A DNA stretch of 64,000 bases from CBDFLD01 sp965249005 (GTDB lineage Bacteria > Acidobacteriota > UBA6911), in the NCBI GenBank assembly GCA_965249005.1, contig CBDFLD010000009.1, positions 1 to 64,000 on the forward strand. The letters run 5' to 3'. Position numbers and translations under genes: made by a program. The notes beneath the pieces are model-generated. The model ran no database searches and was not told the DNA's origin. It saw nothing but the letters and a program-made list of their open reading frames with translations. This document shows, piece by piece, positions 9,806 to 18,229 of this stretch. The stretch's first letter is position 1; each line of letters starts with the position of its first letter.

Positions 9806-11671
9806 CCCTAGTCCTTAGTCCAGCGTGATTTTTTGCATGAGGAGGAAGAAAAGCCCTGGAACGTGCGCCGTTACGGGATAAAATGCGTTTGATATATTTA
9901 CAAGACATCCCGAAAGGAGCACATTCCAGGTGAATAAAAGAAACCACAGAATCCTCCTCCGAGACAAGCAAAATCTTACACGCCGGTTGGAAAGAAATCA
10001 GTTTGAGGACCGGTCCGATCCTATGTTCAAGGACTCCAACACCTACTACGAGATCGCCGAGAGAACGCGCGCCATCGGATCTGGTGGTATCGGAGCCATT
10101 CACAAGCTCGTGTGTAAGCTTGGATTGGACAAAGATATCAACAGAAACATCGTTTTGCTCAAGTACCACTTTCCTTACTGGGAATCCGATCATGTACTGA
10201 ACATCGCATACAACGTCTTGTCGGGTGGAACCTGTCTCGAAGATATCGAGCGGTTGCGCCAGGATGAGACCTACATGAACGGACTGGGAGCCGAGAGGAT
10301 TCCGGATCCCACGACGGCTGGAGATTTCCTCCGTCGTTTCGATGAGGATTGGATCTTCGGACTTCAGGAAACCATCAATGAAACCCGAACCAAGGTGTGG
10401 AAGTTGCAGGATGCTTCCTTCCGGAAGGAGGCCATCATCGACGTGGACGGGACCGTCGCCGGAACCTTGGGGGAATGCAAGGAAGGAATGGACATTGCCT
10501 ACAACGGGATCTGGGGTTACGCACCGTTGATCGTGACCTTGGCCAATACGAATGAGGTCCTCTATCTGATGAATCGGCCGGGCAACCGTCCCTCTTCCGA
10601 CGGAGCGGCCGAGTGGATGGACCGGGCAATCGATCTGGTGTCGTCGGTGTTTACGAAGGTCTGGCTTCGGGGCGACACGGATTTCTCGCTGACGAGAAAC
10701 TTCGATCGCTGGGACGAGCGGGTTGGTTTTGTCTTTGGTTATGACGCCAAGCCGAACCTGGTCGGGATGGCCGATGCCCTGCCGGAGAGACAATGGAAAC
10801 CGCTCGAGCGGCCTCCTCGTTATGAGGTCAAGAGCGAAGAACGGCGCCGTCCGGAAAACGTCAAAGAACAAGTAATCAAGGAGAGAGAATTCAAGAACAT
10901 CCGCCTGCAGAGCGAGCAGGTCGCCGAGTTTGACTATCGTCCCGGACACTGTAAGAAAACCTATCGCATGGTTGTGGTTCGGAAGAACCTCACGATCGAA
11001 AAGGGGGAGCACCGGCTGTTTGATGAGGTCCGGTACTTCTTCTACATCACCAACGATCGGGAGATGACGATGGGAGAAGTGGTCCTTTTTGCCAACGATC
11101 GCTGCAACCAGGAAAACGTCATCGGTCAGCTCAAGAGTGGAGTGAACGCCTTGAGGATGCCTTCGGACAGTCTGGTATCGAACTGGGCCTACATGGTCAT
11201 CGCATCGCTGGCGTGGAATCTGAAGGCCTGGTATGGCCTGGTGACGCAGGCGCCGACAGTACGTCGTGATATCTTGAGGATGGAGTTCAAACGCTTCCTG
11301 GTGAACTTTGTGCAAATACCCTGTCAGATTGTAAGAACCGGTCGTCGCCTCGTTTACAGGATATTGGCCTATAGCAAGCATCTCGAAACCTTTTTGGCGA
11401 CGTTCGACTATATCAGGCAACTCAGGTTTACTTGAAGGCGCCTCGCCGGCGGGTGAGCCCGTACCCCCGGCGGAGCAAGAGTGGCGGGCGAAAGGAAGGG
11501 CATAACAGAGACAAACAAGATCAAGTGATCCAGACAACCAATGGAAGGTTTGTCTCTTGTGTTTCTCTTTGCTTTCCCTGTTACGCACAAGGAGCTGAAA
11601 TCCACGAGATATTCGGAAAAGGCAAACGATTTTCCGAGCGAGCTCATACCTCGCTTATTTTGGGACTAGGG
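9806..11671 (+). mobile_element. IS1380-family insertion sequence
   Basis: The element is defined by the transposase at 9930-11435 and by short matching ends, CCCTAGTCC at 9806-9814 and its complement GGACTAGGG at 11663-11671. I see no clear target-site duplication. Between the transposase stop and the right end are about 230 bp that include a 10-bp inverted repeat (AGAGACAAAC at 11507-11516, GTTTGTCTCT at 11548-11557). The boundaries are tentative because the inverted repeats are short. Confidence 0.6.
9930..11435 (+). CDS. IS1380-family DDE transposase
   Basis: A 501-residue intact transposase. DDE-type residues are visible in AIIDVDGTVAG, LRGDTDFSL and the ENVIGQLKSGVNALRMPSD block, which is typical of IS1380. 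The start, given here as an ATG-equivalent at 9930, is preceded by AGGAG. The reading frame is uninterrupted, so the element may still be able to move, unlike the IS91, IS3 and IS6 copies nearby. Confidence 0.85.
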   Translation: MNKRNHRILLRDKQNLTRRLERNQFEDRSDPMFKDSNTYYEIAERTRAIGSGGIGAIHKLVCKLGLDKDINRNIVLLKYHFPYWESDHVLNIAYNVLSGGTCLEDIERLRQDETYMNGLGAERIPDPTTAGDFLRRFDEDWIFGLQETINETRTKVWKLQDASFRKEAIIDVDGTVAGTLGECKEGMDIAYNGIWGYAPLIVTLANTNEVLYLMNRPGNRPSSDGAAEWMDRAIDLVSSVFTKVWLRGDTDFSLTRNFDRWDERVGFVFGYDAKPNLVGMADALPERQWKPLERPPRYEVKSEERRRPENVKEQVIKEREFKNIRLQSEQVAEFDYRPGHCKKTYRMVVVRKNLTIEKGEHRLFDEVRYFFYITNDREMTMGEVVLFANDRCNQENVIGQLKSGVNALRMPSDSLVSNWAYMVIASLAWNLKAWYGLVTQAPTVRRDILRMEFKRFLVNFVQIPCQIVRTGRRLVYRILAYSKHLETFLATFDYIRQLRFT

Positions 11672-11720
11672 TCCGGTCTGGGCTCTAGCTATTGCTGCCG
11701 GATTCGCTGGAATCGCTATC

Positions 11721-13328
11721 ATGACAGAAAGCAAGATCTCCCGAAGGGTTGCCTGGGTCGTTGTGGCTCTGTGCGGTCTTCCACTGCTACTCGGTCAATT
11801 GGGGATCCAGTTCGATTCTCCCCCGAACTATCTGGATTGGAATGCTACCGCTCCACTCGGCGCGTCCCAAAGAGCTCATGCCGCCTACGAAAGCCTGGCC
11901 GCAGCTTTCGTTCACACGATTCTGGAGTGGAGTGCCGTCTGCATCGCCATCTTCACGGTTTTTCTTGCCTTCATCCACTTCAGCCTCAAGCGGGATGTGA
12001 CGACTCCCGTGATTGGTGTGGCGCTTCTGTGCGCGGCGAGCATGGACGCTTTTCATACTCTGGCCGCGGACCGGTTGATCGAGGTGGCGGCAGACATTCG
12101 AAGGTTCCTGCCTTACACGTGGGCGGTCGGCAGGGTCTTCACGGCCGCGATCATGATCGTCGGCGTCGCCATCTTCCTGGTGAGAGGCCAAAAGCGGACG
12201 CGAGGAGGAATTGGGCTGGTCATCGGGGTGAGTCTGGCTTTCGGGTTCGTAGCCTACGGCGTCATTCGATTCTGTGCCACGAGTGCGCTACCCGCCACGA
12301 TGTTTCCCGAATCCCTCGTGACCCGTCCCTGGGATATCGCTCCGCTGGTTCTGTTCAGTTTGATGGGAGTCTTTCTGTATCCCCGTTTCTATCGAATGAA
12401 TCCCAACCTCTTTACCCAGAGTTTGTTGATCAGCACGATTCCCAACGTTGCCGCCCAGATGCACATGGTATTTGGCTCCACGGCGCTGTTTGACCACCAC
12501 TTCAACATTGCACACTTTCTGAAAGTCATCTCCTACGTTGTTCCGCTGACAGGCCTTGCGCTCGACTACGTCCGAACCTACCTTCAGGAAAGGAGTGCCG
12601 TTGAGCGTTTCCAGGAGGCCAACATGCAGCTCGCAAGGAGGAACACGGAGCTGGATGAGTTTACCTACGTCGCGAGCCACGACCTTCAGGAACCGCTGCG
12701 AAAATTGATCGCCTTCAGCGCCCTTCTCAAAAGTGATGCAGAGGCAGAGTTGCCCGCCGAGGCCAAAGAGAATCTCGGGTTCATCTCGGAGGCGGCGCGG
12801 CGCATGCAAACGTTGGTTCAGGATCTTTTGGCCTTGTCGCGAACCGGGCGAACAGCCATGAGGCGGGAAACCGTCTCGCTGAACCTTTGTGCGGAACATG
12901 CGCTGGCGGCACTGGCCCTGCAAATCAAGGAGACTGGAGCTGTCATTCATCGACAGGATCTTCCCGAGGTGACGGGAGACAGTACACTTCTGAGCCAGGT
13001 CTATCAGAACCTGATTTCCAACGCGCTCAAGTTCACCCAGGACAGCCCGACCGTGACCCTCACGGCTGACGAAATCGGAGGTAGGACGATCCTCGGGGTA
13101 AAGGACAACGGTATTGGCATCGACAGGGAGTTCGGCGACCAAGTCTTCGCCCCGTTCAAGCGTCTTCATGGCCAGGCCGCGTATCCTGGAACCGGCGTCG
13201 GATTGTCCATCTGCCGAAAGGTCGTGCAGCGTCACGGGGGACAGATCTGGGTTGAATCAGCACAAGGGACCGGATCTCACTTCAAGTTCACGCTCGATGA
13301 GGTCAAGAGCGATTCGGAGCCGGAATGA
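11721..13328 (+). CDS. membrane-bound sensor histidine kinase
   Basis: A 535-residue protein. Residues 10-285 carry about seven transmembrane helices forming a MASE-like integral sensor domain. A coiled linker is followed by the HisKA H-box (SHDLQEPLRKL, near residue 318). The HATPase_c domain has N-box NLISNALKF, G1 DNGIGID and G2 GTGVGLSIC. It therefore autophosphorylates and passes phosphate to a receiver. Its stop overlaps the start of the receiver gene by 4 bp (ATGA), indicating translational coupling. The stimulus cannot be told from sequence. Confidence 0.85.
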   Translation: MTESKISRRVAWVVVALCGLPLLLGQLGIQFDSPPNYLDWNATAPLGASQRAHAAYESLAAAFVHTILEWSAVCIAIFTVFLAFIHFSLKRDVTTPVIGVALLCAASMDAFHTLAADRLIEVAADIRRFLPYTWAVGRVFTAAIMIVGVAIFLVRGQKRTRGGIGLVIGVSLAFGFVAYGVIRFCATSALPATMFPESLVTRPWDIAPLVLFSLMGVFLYPRFYRMNPNLFTQSLLISTIPNVAAQMHMVFGSTALFDHHFNIAHFLKVISYVVPLTGLALDYVRTYLQERSAVERFQEANMQLARRNTELDEFTYVASHDLQEPLRKLIAFSALLKSDAEAELPAEAKENLGFISEAARRMQTLVQDLLALSRTGRTAMRRETVSLNLCAEHALAALALQIKETGAVIHRQDLPEVTGDSTLLSQVYQNLISNALKFTQDSPTVTLTADEIGGRTILGVKDNGIGIDREFGDQVFAPFKRLHGQAAYPGTGVGLSICRKVVQRHGGQIWVESAQGTGSHFKFTLDEVKSDSEPE

Positions 13329-13795
13329 CTGATCCGTTCAATCGAATCAATGGAGATCCGGCGATTGTTCTTCTCGTTGAAGACGATCCGGGGGATCAAA
13401 AACTGGTGCGCCTGGCCTTCGAAAAGTCCAGGGGGCGAACGGAGCTTCACATCGTCAGCAGCGGCGAAGAGGCCGTGGACTACTTGCTGAGGCGCGCCCG
13501 TTACCAAGACCCCGTCACCTCACCACGGCCTCACCTGATTTTGCTCGATCTCAATATGCCCAAAATGGACGGCCGTCAATTCATCACTCGGGTTCGCGCC
13601 AATCCGGACATCCGGCACCTGGTGATCGTTGTCTTTACCACCGGAGGCCAGGAACAGGAAGTCCTGTCGGCCTACAGTCTGGGTGCCAATTCCTATATTC
13701 CAAAGCCTCTGACCTTCGACGGATTCGTTCGCATAGTTCACGCTATCGAAGATTACTGGTTTCGAGTGACCTATCTTCCACCACGGGATGAATAA
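13325..13795 (+). CDS. single-domain response regulator (Rcp1-like)
   Basis: A 156-residue stand-alone receiver with no output domain. The acidic pocket is in LLVEDDPGD, the phosphoacceptor aspartate in LILLDLNMPKMDG, the switch threonine in VVFTTGG and the conserved lysine in YIPKPLTF. The long beta4-alpha4 insert and DPGDQ start resemble Rcp1, the partner of phytochrome-type kinases. It overlaps both flanking kinase genes, so it probably shuttles phosphate between them. Confidence 0.85.
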   Translation: MTDPFNRINGDPAIVLLVEDDPGDQKLVRLAFEKSRGRTELHIVSSGEEAVDYLLRRARYQDPVTSPRPHLILLDLNMPKMDGRQFITRVRANPDIRHLVIVVFTTGGQEQEVLSAYSLGANSYIPKPLTFDGFVRIVHAIEDYWFRVTYLPPRDE

Positions 13796-14567
13796 CAACG
13801 CCATGAGAGAGCAAATACAGAGACCTTCGATGGCTTCCGAAGACTCCATTTCCAACGAACGATTGGGCGCAGAGGAGGTGGCCCGTGCCCGGGAGGACCT
13901 TGCACAACTGGCCCATTCGGTTTCGCACGATCTGCAAGAACCATTGCGCATGGTCTCGAGTTACTGCCAGCTCCTGCAGCGGCGTTATCAGGGCAAGCTG
14001 GATGATGAGGCCGATGAATTCATTGAGTATGCGGTTGATGGAACCCGGCGAATGCGACTCATGATTGCGGGTCTGCTCCGATTTTCCCGGGTTACCACGC
14101 ACGGACGATCGTTTCAGCCGACGGAAATGTCGGCTGTTCTCGGCAGAATCGTGCGCGGACTGAGCGAAGAGATAACCGGCGCCGGCGGCATCGTGACCTC
14201 GGATCTGCTTCCGTGCGTCAATGCGGACGAAGCCCAGATGGCGCAATTGCTACAAGAGCTGATCGACAACGCGCTCCGGTACAGAAGCCAACAGGCTCCA
14301 CAAATTCACATCAGCGCCGAGCGAATCGGTGAGAAGTGCATCCTGTCGGTTGACGACAACGGTGTCGGGATCGATCCCCAATACTGGAGCCGAGTCTTTG
14401 GAGTATTTCAGTCGCTTCACACGAGAGAGGAGCATCCTGGGACCGGAATGGGACTCGCCATCTGCAAGCGCATCGTGGAGCGTCACGGAGGCAGGATCTG
14501 GCTGGAGTCTGAACCAGGCCAAGGCTCGACCTTCTTTTTCTCGATGCCGTCCGCCGGTGGATGTTAA
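13788..14567 (+). CDS. soluble histidine kinase
   Basis: A 259-residue kinase with no transmembrane segment and no sensor domain beyond about 30 residues. HisKA H-box is SHDLQEPLRMV near residue 45, N-box ELIDNALRY, G1 DNGVGID, G2 GTGMGLAIC. The start ATG at 13788 lies inside the end of the receiver gene, an 8-bp overlap. The domain arrangement matches the C-terminal half of phytochrome-like kinases without the photosensor, so it likely depends on another protein for input. Confidence 0.8.
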   Translation: MNNNAMREQIQRPSMASEDSISNERLGAEEVARAREDLAQLAHSVSHDLQEPLRMVSSYCQLLQRRYQGKLDDEADEFIEYAVDGTRRMRLMIAGLLRFSRVTTHGRSFQPTEMSAVLGRIVRGLSEEITGAGGIVTSDLLPCVNADEAQMAQLLQELIDNALRYRSQQAPQIHISAERIGEKCILSVDDNGVGIDPQYWSRVFGVFQSLHTREEHPGTGMGLAICKRIVERHGGRIWLESEPGQGSTFFFSMPSAGGC

Positions 14568-14574
14568 CAACCTA

Positions 14575-14608
14575 TCCGTATGCAGCTCGAATCCGTATGC
14601 AGCTCGAA
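14575..14608. repeat. 17-bp tandem duplication
   Basis: Two identical copies of TCCGTATGCAGCTCGAA lie head to tail (14575-14591 and 14592-14608) just after the kinase stop codon. It is probably a replication-slippage product. I see no further role. Confidence 0.8.
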
Positions 14609-14729
14609 TGTCTATTCCAGAGCACACCTGAAGTTTTCCTTCTTCCCCTCCGCCTTACCGTAACTTAAAGTCGTGATTGACAATCAAGAATTGCTAGAAT
14701 ATCGGAGCCTGCATCCGGGAGAAGTGGAG

Positions 14730-15620
14730 ATGACCGAGCGAACACGTGTGCTTCTGGTTGAGGATAACCCCGGTGACGTTCGTCTCCTGTGCGAGATGCT
14801 GCGCGAGGATACCTCTCATCTTTTTGATGTCACCCAGGTAGACCGAATCGGCGATGCACTGAGACTCCTGGCTCAGCGAGAACTGGACGTCGTTTTGTTG
14901 GACCTCACGCTGCCGGATGGGCAAGGGCTGGACGGCGTCAAGAAGATCACAGCTGAAGCCTCCAGTATACCTATCGTCGTCCTCACTGCCGTCGATGACG
15001 AGTCCCTCGCGATTAAAGCTGTCCAAAATGGCGCTCAGGACTACCTGGTCAAAGGCGATCTGGAGAGTGGTGCCCTTTTGAGTCGCGCGATCCGCTACGC
15101 CATTGAGCGCCAAAGGATGCGTGTCGAGCTGCGCAGCCTGTCGATGGTCGACGATTTGACCGGTCTTTACAACCGGAGAGGGTTCGTGGCGCTCGCCTCG
15201 CAGCAATTGAAGCTGGCCCAGCGCAACAAACAGGGATCCCTGCTGTTCTTTGTCGATCTGGATGGATTGAAACAGATCAACGACAACTACGGACATCGCG
15301 AAGGGGATCTCGCGCTCATCAAGACCGCGGAAATTCTGAAACACACCTTTCGCCAGTCCGATACCATTGCGCGATTCGGCGGAGATGAGTTCGCCATTCT
15401 CGCCCTGGAGGCGCTTGACAACAGCGCCTCCAAGATCTCGGCACGGCTGCGAAAGCAACTCGAGGGCCACAACACGAAGGAGTCCAGTCCGTATCGTCTA
15501 TCCCTCAGCATTGGGGTAACGGTGGTCGAACCCGCATCCACCCATTCGATCGAGGAGCTTTTGAGGAAGGCGGACAAGAGCCTGTACGCGCAAAAGCGAC
15601 AGGGACGGATCTCACGATGA
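14730..15620 (+). CDS. REC-GGDEF diguanylate cyclase
   Basis: A 296-residue protein starting at ATG 14730 after GTGGAG; an upstream in-frame GTG at 14673 is possible. Residues 5-125 are a receiver domain with EDNPGD and phosphoacceptor D58 (VVLLDLTLPDG). Residues 135-295 are a GGDEF domain with intact GGDEF at 217-221 and an RxxD inhibitory site (R208-D211) five residues before it. It should make cyclic di-GMP when phosphorylated and be product-inhibited. It follows the two-kinase-one-receiver cluster, so it is the likely output of that pathway. Confidence 0.9.
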   Translation: MTERTRVLLVEDNPGDVRLLCEMLREDTSHLFDVTQVDRIGDALRLLAQRELDVVLLDLTLPDGQGLDGVKKITAEASSIPIVVLTAVDDESLAIKAVQNGAQDYLVKGDLESGALLSRAIRYAIERQRMRVELRSLSMVDDLTGLYNRRGFVALASQQLKLAQRNKQGSLLFFVDLDGLKQINDNYGHREGDLALIKTAEILKHTFRQSDTIARFGGDEFAILALEALDNSASKISARLRKQLEGHNTKESSPYRLSLSIGVTVVEPASTHSIEELLRKADKSLYAQKRQGRISR

Positions 15621-15700
15621 CAGCGGGCAGCTGGTCCACGCTCAAAAAAAGGTTGATGCCAACCCTGTTGCAAAGGTGATAAAATTTTAGTTAGCTGTAA

Positions 15701-15776
15701 GGCGCCGTACCCAAGTGGCTAAGGGAGAGGTCTGCAAAACCTTTATGCAGCGGTTCGAACCCGCTCGGCGCCTCCA
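15701..15776 (+). tRNA. tRNA-Cys(GCA)
   Basis: This is a full 76-nt cloverleaf with 7-bp acceptor GGCGCCG paired with CGGCGCC, anticodon loop CTGCAAA (GCA), T-arm with GGTTCGAACCC and an encoded CCA. It is the intact target of the island that follows, and its 3' half is repeated at 30400-30449. Confidence 0.92.
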
Positions 15777-15777
15777 G
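15729..15777 (+). other. attL core in tRNA-Cys
   Basis: This is the tRNA-Cys 3' half from the anticodon stem to the CCA and one following G. The copy at 30401-30449 differs only at two positions (GCAGCGG versus GCAGCAG, and GAACCC versus GAATCC). It marks the left junction of the island. Confidence 0.85.
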
Positions 15778-15841
15778 CTAACCCTTTCAGTATTATCAAT
15801 TTACAAATCTCCTCTGACACAGCGCTCTTCCTGCGTTTCCC

Positions 15842-16942
15842 TCACTGTAGCGGATATTGTAGCGCCGGCTTACCTCTTCGCTCGAATTCAGCAATCTCCT
15901 GAGCGGAAGTGAACTCCTCCATTTTCCGCATTGCTTCCGCCTGATGCTTGTCTGTCGGATGTGCGTAGCGAAGGACCATTTGAATCCGCGAGTGACCAAG
16001 CATGGCGGCCAAAGTCACAAGATCGATGCCAGACATGGCAGCCCTCGTGGCCCAGGTGTGCCGTAGATCGTAAAGCCTGAAGCGTTCTAGACCGCTCTTT
16101 TCTATTGCCGCATCATGTGCGTTGTTTGCTTTAAGCATGGGCCTGTGAGGATCTTTCCGGTGTGGGAAAATGCATGATCCCCTTGCAGCGGCAAGCCTCC
16201 TTTTGAGTACCTCCGCTGCGGCAGTTGTCAAATTTATCCTCCGCCTTGCAGCCTTCGTCTTACCATAAGGGTTGAAGAGGTAGCCTCTGTCAATATGGAC
16301 ATTCTCTGCTTTTATTCGATAGACCTCCTCGGGTCTCATGCCGGTTTCGAGCATGAGCACAGCGACATCTTTCAGTGTCGCAGTAGTGGAAGCCAGGTAC
16401 TTCCTTTGTTCGACGTACGTAACCACACGCGTCTGCTCGTTGTCCTCCGGTAGAAACTTCACTCGGCTCACTGGATTCACCAGAACCAACCCGCCTTTGA
16501 TGGCAAAGTTGAATAGAGCTTTCAGGCAGGCCAACTCGCGGTTGACAGTGGCCGGGCGGAGAAGTCTGCCAGTCCTTGGACTTTTTTGAGTGGATCGGTC
16601 TGCCTTGAATCTCTCTACATCCTCTGGTGAGATGCAATCAAGCTTGGTGTTCCTGAAAAAGCGGATCAGGGCAATGCTGCTTGTAACGTATCTTCGATGC
16701 GTGCCGGGATGGGACTTATGCTCGTTCATAGACCATTCCAGGAATCTGTCCGTTGCCTTTGAGAAGGTAGGCATGCGTTTAGGCTCGTGGATCCCCACCT
16801 CTCCTTTGGCCAGCTTGGTCCGATATGCGGCTTCGATTTGCTCCGCAACCCTCTTGTTTCCTTGTTTGGTCGATCTTTGGACGTGACGCCCCTCAAAAGT
16901 GAAATGAAACCAATAGACTCGGCCTCGCTTGAAGATAGACAT
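15842..16942 (-). CDS. int: tyrosine recombinase (integrase) of the tRNA-Cys island
   Basis: A 366-residue phage-type integrase. The N-terminal Arm-DNA-binding region begins MSIFKRGRVYWFHF, followed by a SAM-like core-binding domain. In the catalytic domain the first arginine is in LETGMRPEEVYRI, then LYDLRHTWATR, AMLGHSRIQ and the nucleophile tyrosine in VLRYAHP. Length is typical and all key residues are present. Its 3' end faces the tRNA 65 bp away and contains the repeated TGTAGCG arm-type sites. It begins 3 bp after the zinc-finger gene ends, so both are likely co-transcribed. Confidence 0.92.
   Translation of the reverse strand: MSIFKRGRVYWFHFTFEGRHVQRSTKQGNKRVAEQIEAAYRTKLAKGEVGIHEPKRMPTFSKATDRFLEWSMNEHKSHPGTHRRYVTSSIALIRFFRNTKLDCISPEDVERFKADRSTQKSPRTGRLLRPATVNRELACLKALFNFAIKGGLVLVNPVSRVKFLPEDNEQTRVVTYVEQRKYLASTTATLKDVAVLMLETGMRPEEVYRIKAENVHIDRGYLFNPYGKTKAARRRINLTTAAAEVLKRRLAAARGSCIFPHRKDPHRPMLKANNAHDAAIEKSGLERFRLYDLRHTWATRAAMSGIDLVTLAAMLGHSRIQMVLRYAHPTDKHQAEAMRKMEEFTSAQEIAEFERRGKPALQYPLQ
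15846..15864. repeat. arm-type direct repeat, left end of island
   Basis: TGTAGCG occurs at 15846-15852 and 15858-15864 (period 12 bp) within the integrase 3' end. The same 19-bp arrangement, with one mismatch in the spacer, recurs at 30276-30294 near the other junction. I infer arm-binding sites for the integrase. Confidence 0.55.
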
Positions 16943-16945
16943 CGC

Positions 16946-17704
16946 TTACTTTCCTTTCTTGGACGGTGGCTGCGGCAGCTCACCATTATTGACCGCCCGA
17001 GTTATGAATTTTGGTGTTACTCCGGCCTTCTTGGATACATAATCCTTCCAATTCTTGGGGGCTTTTTTGAGTCGAGCATACGCCTCCAAGCCCCTCCTAC
17101 ATTTTTTCAGCTTCTCGCTGCGCTCCATCCGGCGCCTTGCTCGCATTGAGATCAACGCCGTGTGCCGGGTAGCACATTTGCCAGAACAATAGACCTTCTT
17201 CCAGTAGCCGGTCACATTGACAAAGTAGCGGGAACAACGCCTGCATTGTCCAATGCGGTCATACAACGGGCTGGTTATGAAATCGAGGAAGAGCTTTGCT
17301 GCCTGCTGATCGGCATGGAAATTCGGGTCCCACCCCGCGATCGGCTTGCGCAGAACAACTTTTGCTGTGCCGCCGGAGCCGGTCAACTCGAGCGTGAATT
17401 CCTTGATGGCGTTGTTTATCCGATCCAAGAACTCAGGATTGGACCTTGCCCACTGAGTGTAGTTGCACTGCGCCGCCATCCAGGAATCAACCAAGAGTTG
17501 CAGAAAGTGATACGTCTGCTCTTCGGCCCGAATTATTCCCATCCCATCTTCCTCCCGATCGTCGGCAGCAGGACCGCCGTCTTCGTCAAATGGCGCTGCA
17601 CTGAGCTGGGCTCTCGCCATGCGAACAATATGACCGTTTAGATGCTGGGCGAACTCATTCGTGCTCCATACCGCGCGTCGCAATAGAAGCTTGCGGTATT
17701 CCAT
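16946..17704 (-). CDS. CGNR-like zinc-finger protein, integrase partner
   Basis: A protein of about 252 residues. I start it at ATG 17704 (MEYRKLLLRRAVW), because the longer in-frame start at 17731 lies within the divergent operator. The C-terminal part has four spaced cysteines in CRRCSRYFVN and YCSGKCATRHTA, typical of a treble-clef or CGNR-type zinc finger, followed by a very basic tail. Such proteins may bind nucleic acid. It precedes the integrase by 3 bp and is divergent from the HTH gene at 17828, suggesting a regulatory role in the element. The upstream sequence lacks a clear Shine-Dalgarno, so translation may be leaderless. Confidence 0.65.
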   Translation of the reverse strand: MEYRKLLLRRAVWSTNEFAQHLNGHIVRMARAQLSAAPFDEDGGPAADDREEDGMGIIRAEEQTYHFLQLLVDSWMAAQCNYTQWARSNPEFLDRINNAIKEFTLELTGSGGTAKVVLRKPIAGWDPNFHADQQAAKLFLDFITSPLYDRIGQCRRCSRYFVNVTGYWKKVYCSGKCATRHTALISMRARRRMERSEKLKKCRRGLEAYARLKKAPKNWKDYVSKKAGVTPKFITRAVNNGELPQPPSKKGK

Positions 17705-17752
17705 AATATTATTGTTAGCATAGATTATCAATTGTTGTCAAACGATAATATT
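17705..17752. promoter_or_regulatory. inverted-repeat operator in the divergent control region
   Basis: AATATTATTGTT (17705-17716) and AACGATAATATT (17741-17752) form a 12-bp inverted repeat with 11 of 12 positions matching, separated by 24 bp. On the minus strand a TTGACA box lies at 17741-17736, inside the right half. This places a repressor-type site over the promoter of the zinc-finger and integrase genes and upstream of the HTH gene at 17828. Confidence 0.5.
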
Positions 17753-17827
17753 TGACGGGGATCCCTTGGACGTGGCAAGATGGGGTTGTATGAGTGAAGC
17801 GCGATTGCGAAGACAACGGAGGAAGTA

Positions 17828-18052
17828 ATGGAAACACTTGTCAGCATTGAGAAGGCGGCCGAGATTCTGAGCATTTCGCCCTGGACGGTGCGACTGTGGG
17901 TGTCGCAGGGCAAACTGGGGTCGGCCAAACTGGGGAGCCGCAGGTTGATTCCTGCATCAGAAGTTGAACGGCTGATTTCGAGAAGCCTGGAAAGAGGGCA
18001 GCACGATAGCAGGAAGGAGACCGGGAATGGAGATCCAGACACCCTTCCGTGA
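17828..18052 (+). CDS. excisionase-like helix-turn-helix protein
   Basis: A 74-residue protein made of a single winged HTH of the excisionase/MerR-like type: SIEKAAEILSISPWTVRLWV, then a turn, KLGSRRLIPASEVERLI. A GGAGG box lies 5 nt before the ATG. Its position, divergent from the integrase operon and first in the rightward operon, fits a recombination directionality factor or a regulator binding the 17705-17752 inverted repeat. Its stop overlaps the next gene by 26 bp. Confidence 0.75.
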   Translation: METLVSIEKAAEILSISPWTVRLWVSQGKLGSAKLGSRRLIPASEVERLISRSLERGQHDSRKETGNGDPDTLP

Positions 18053-18227
18053 CTATGCGTCTTACCTAGCCTACAGCGGCCCATCAGTAGTCCCAATCCA
18101 AGCCATTGAAAAGAAGGTGCTGCGGTCAACTGCAAAAGCTATGAATGCGAGACTGCTGAAGTATTGGACTGTGGCGTCTCATCACCTAGGCGGCGACCCG
18201 CTTTACTCACGAAGGTGTGGAGTGTAA
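18027..18227 (+). CDS. small protein of unknown function in the island operon
   Basis: A 66-residue open frame starting with ATG 8 nt after AAGGAG and overlapping the HTH gene end. No motif is recognised. The good ribosome-binding site and tight packing between two clear genes support it, but it could be non-coding. Confidence 0.4.
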   Translation: MEIQTPFRDYASYLAYSGPSVVPIQAIEKKVLRSTAKAMNARLLKYWTVASHHLGGDPLYSRRCGV

Positions 18228-18229
18228 AG

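Noticed and set aside
9615..11588. 657-codon minus-strand frame opposite the IS1380 transposase
   Set aside because: It mirrors a clearly conserved DDE transposase on the plus strand and has no family similarity of its own.
12288..13235. 315-codon minus-strand frame under the histidine kinase
   Set aside because: The kinase H-, N- and G-boxes on the plus strand settle the coding strand.
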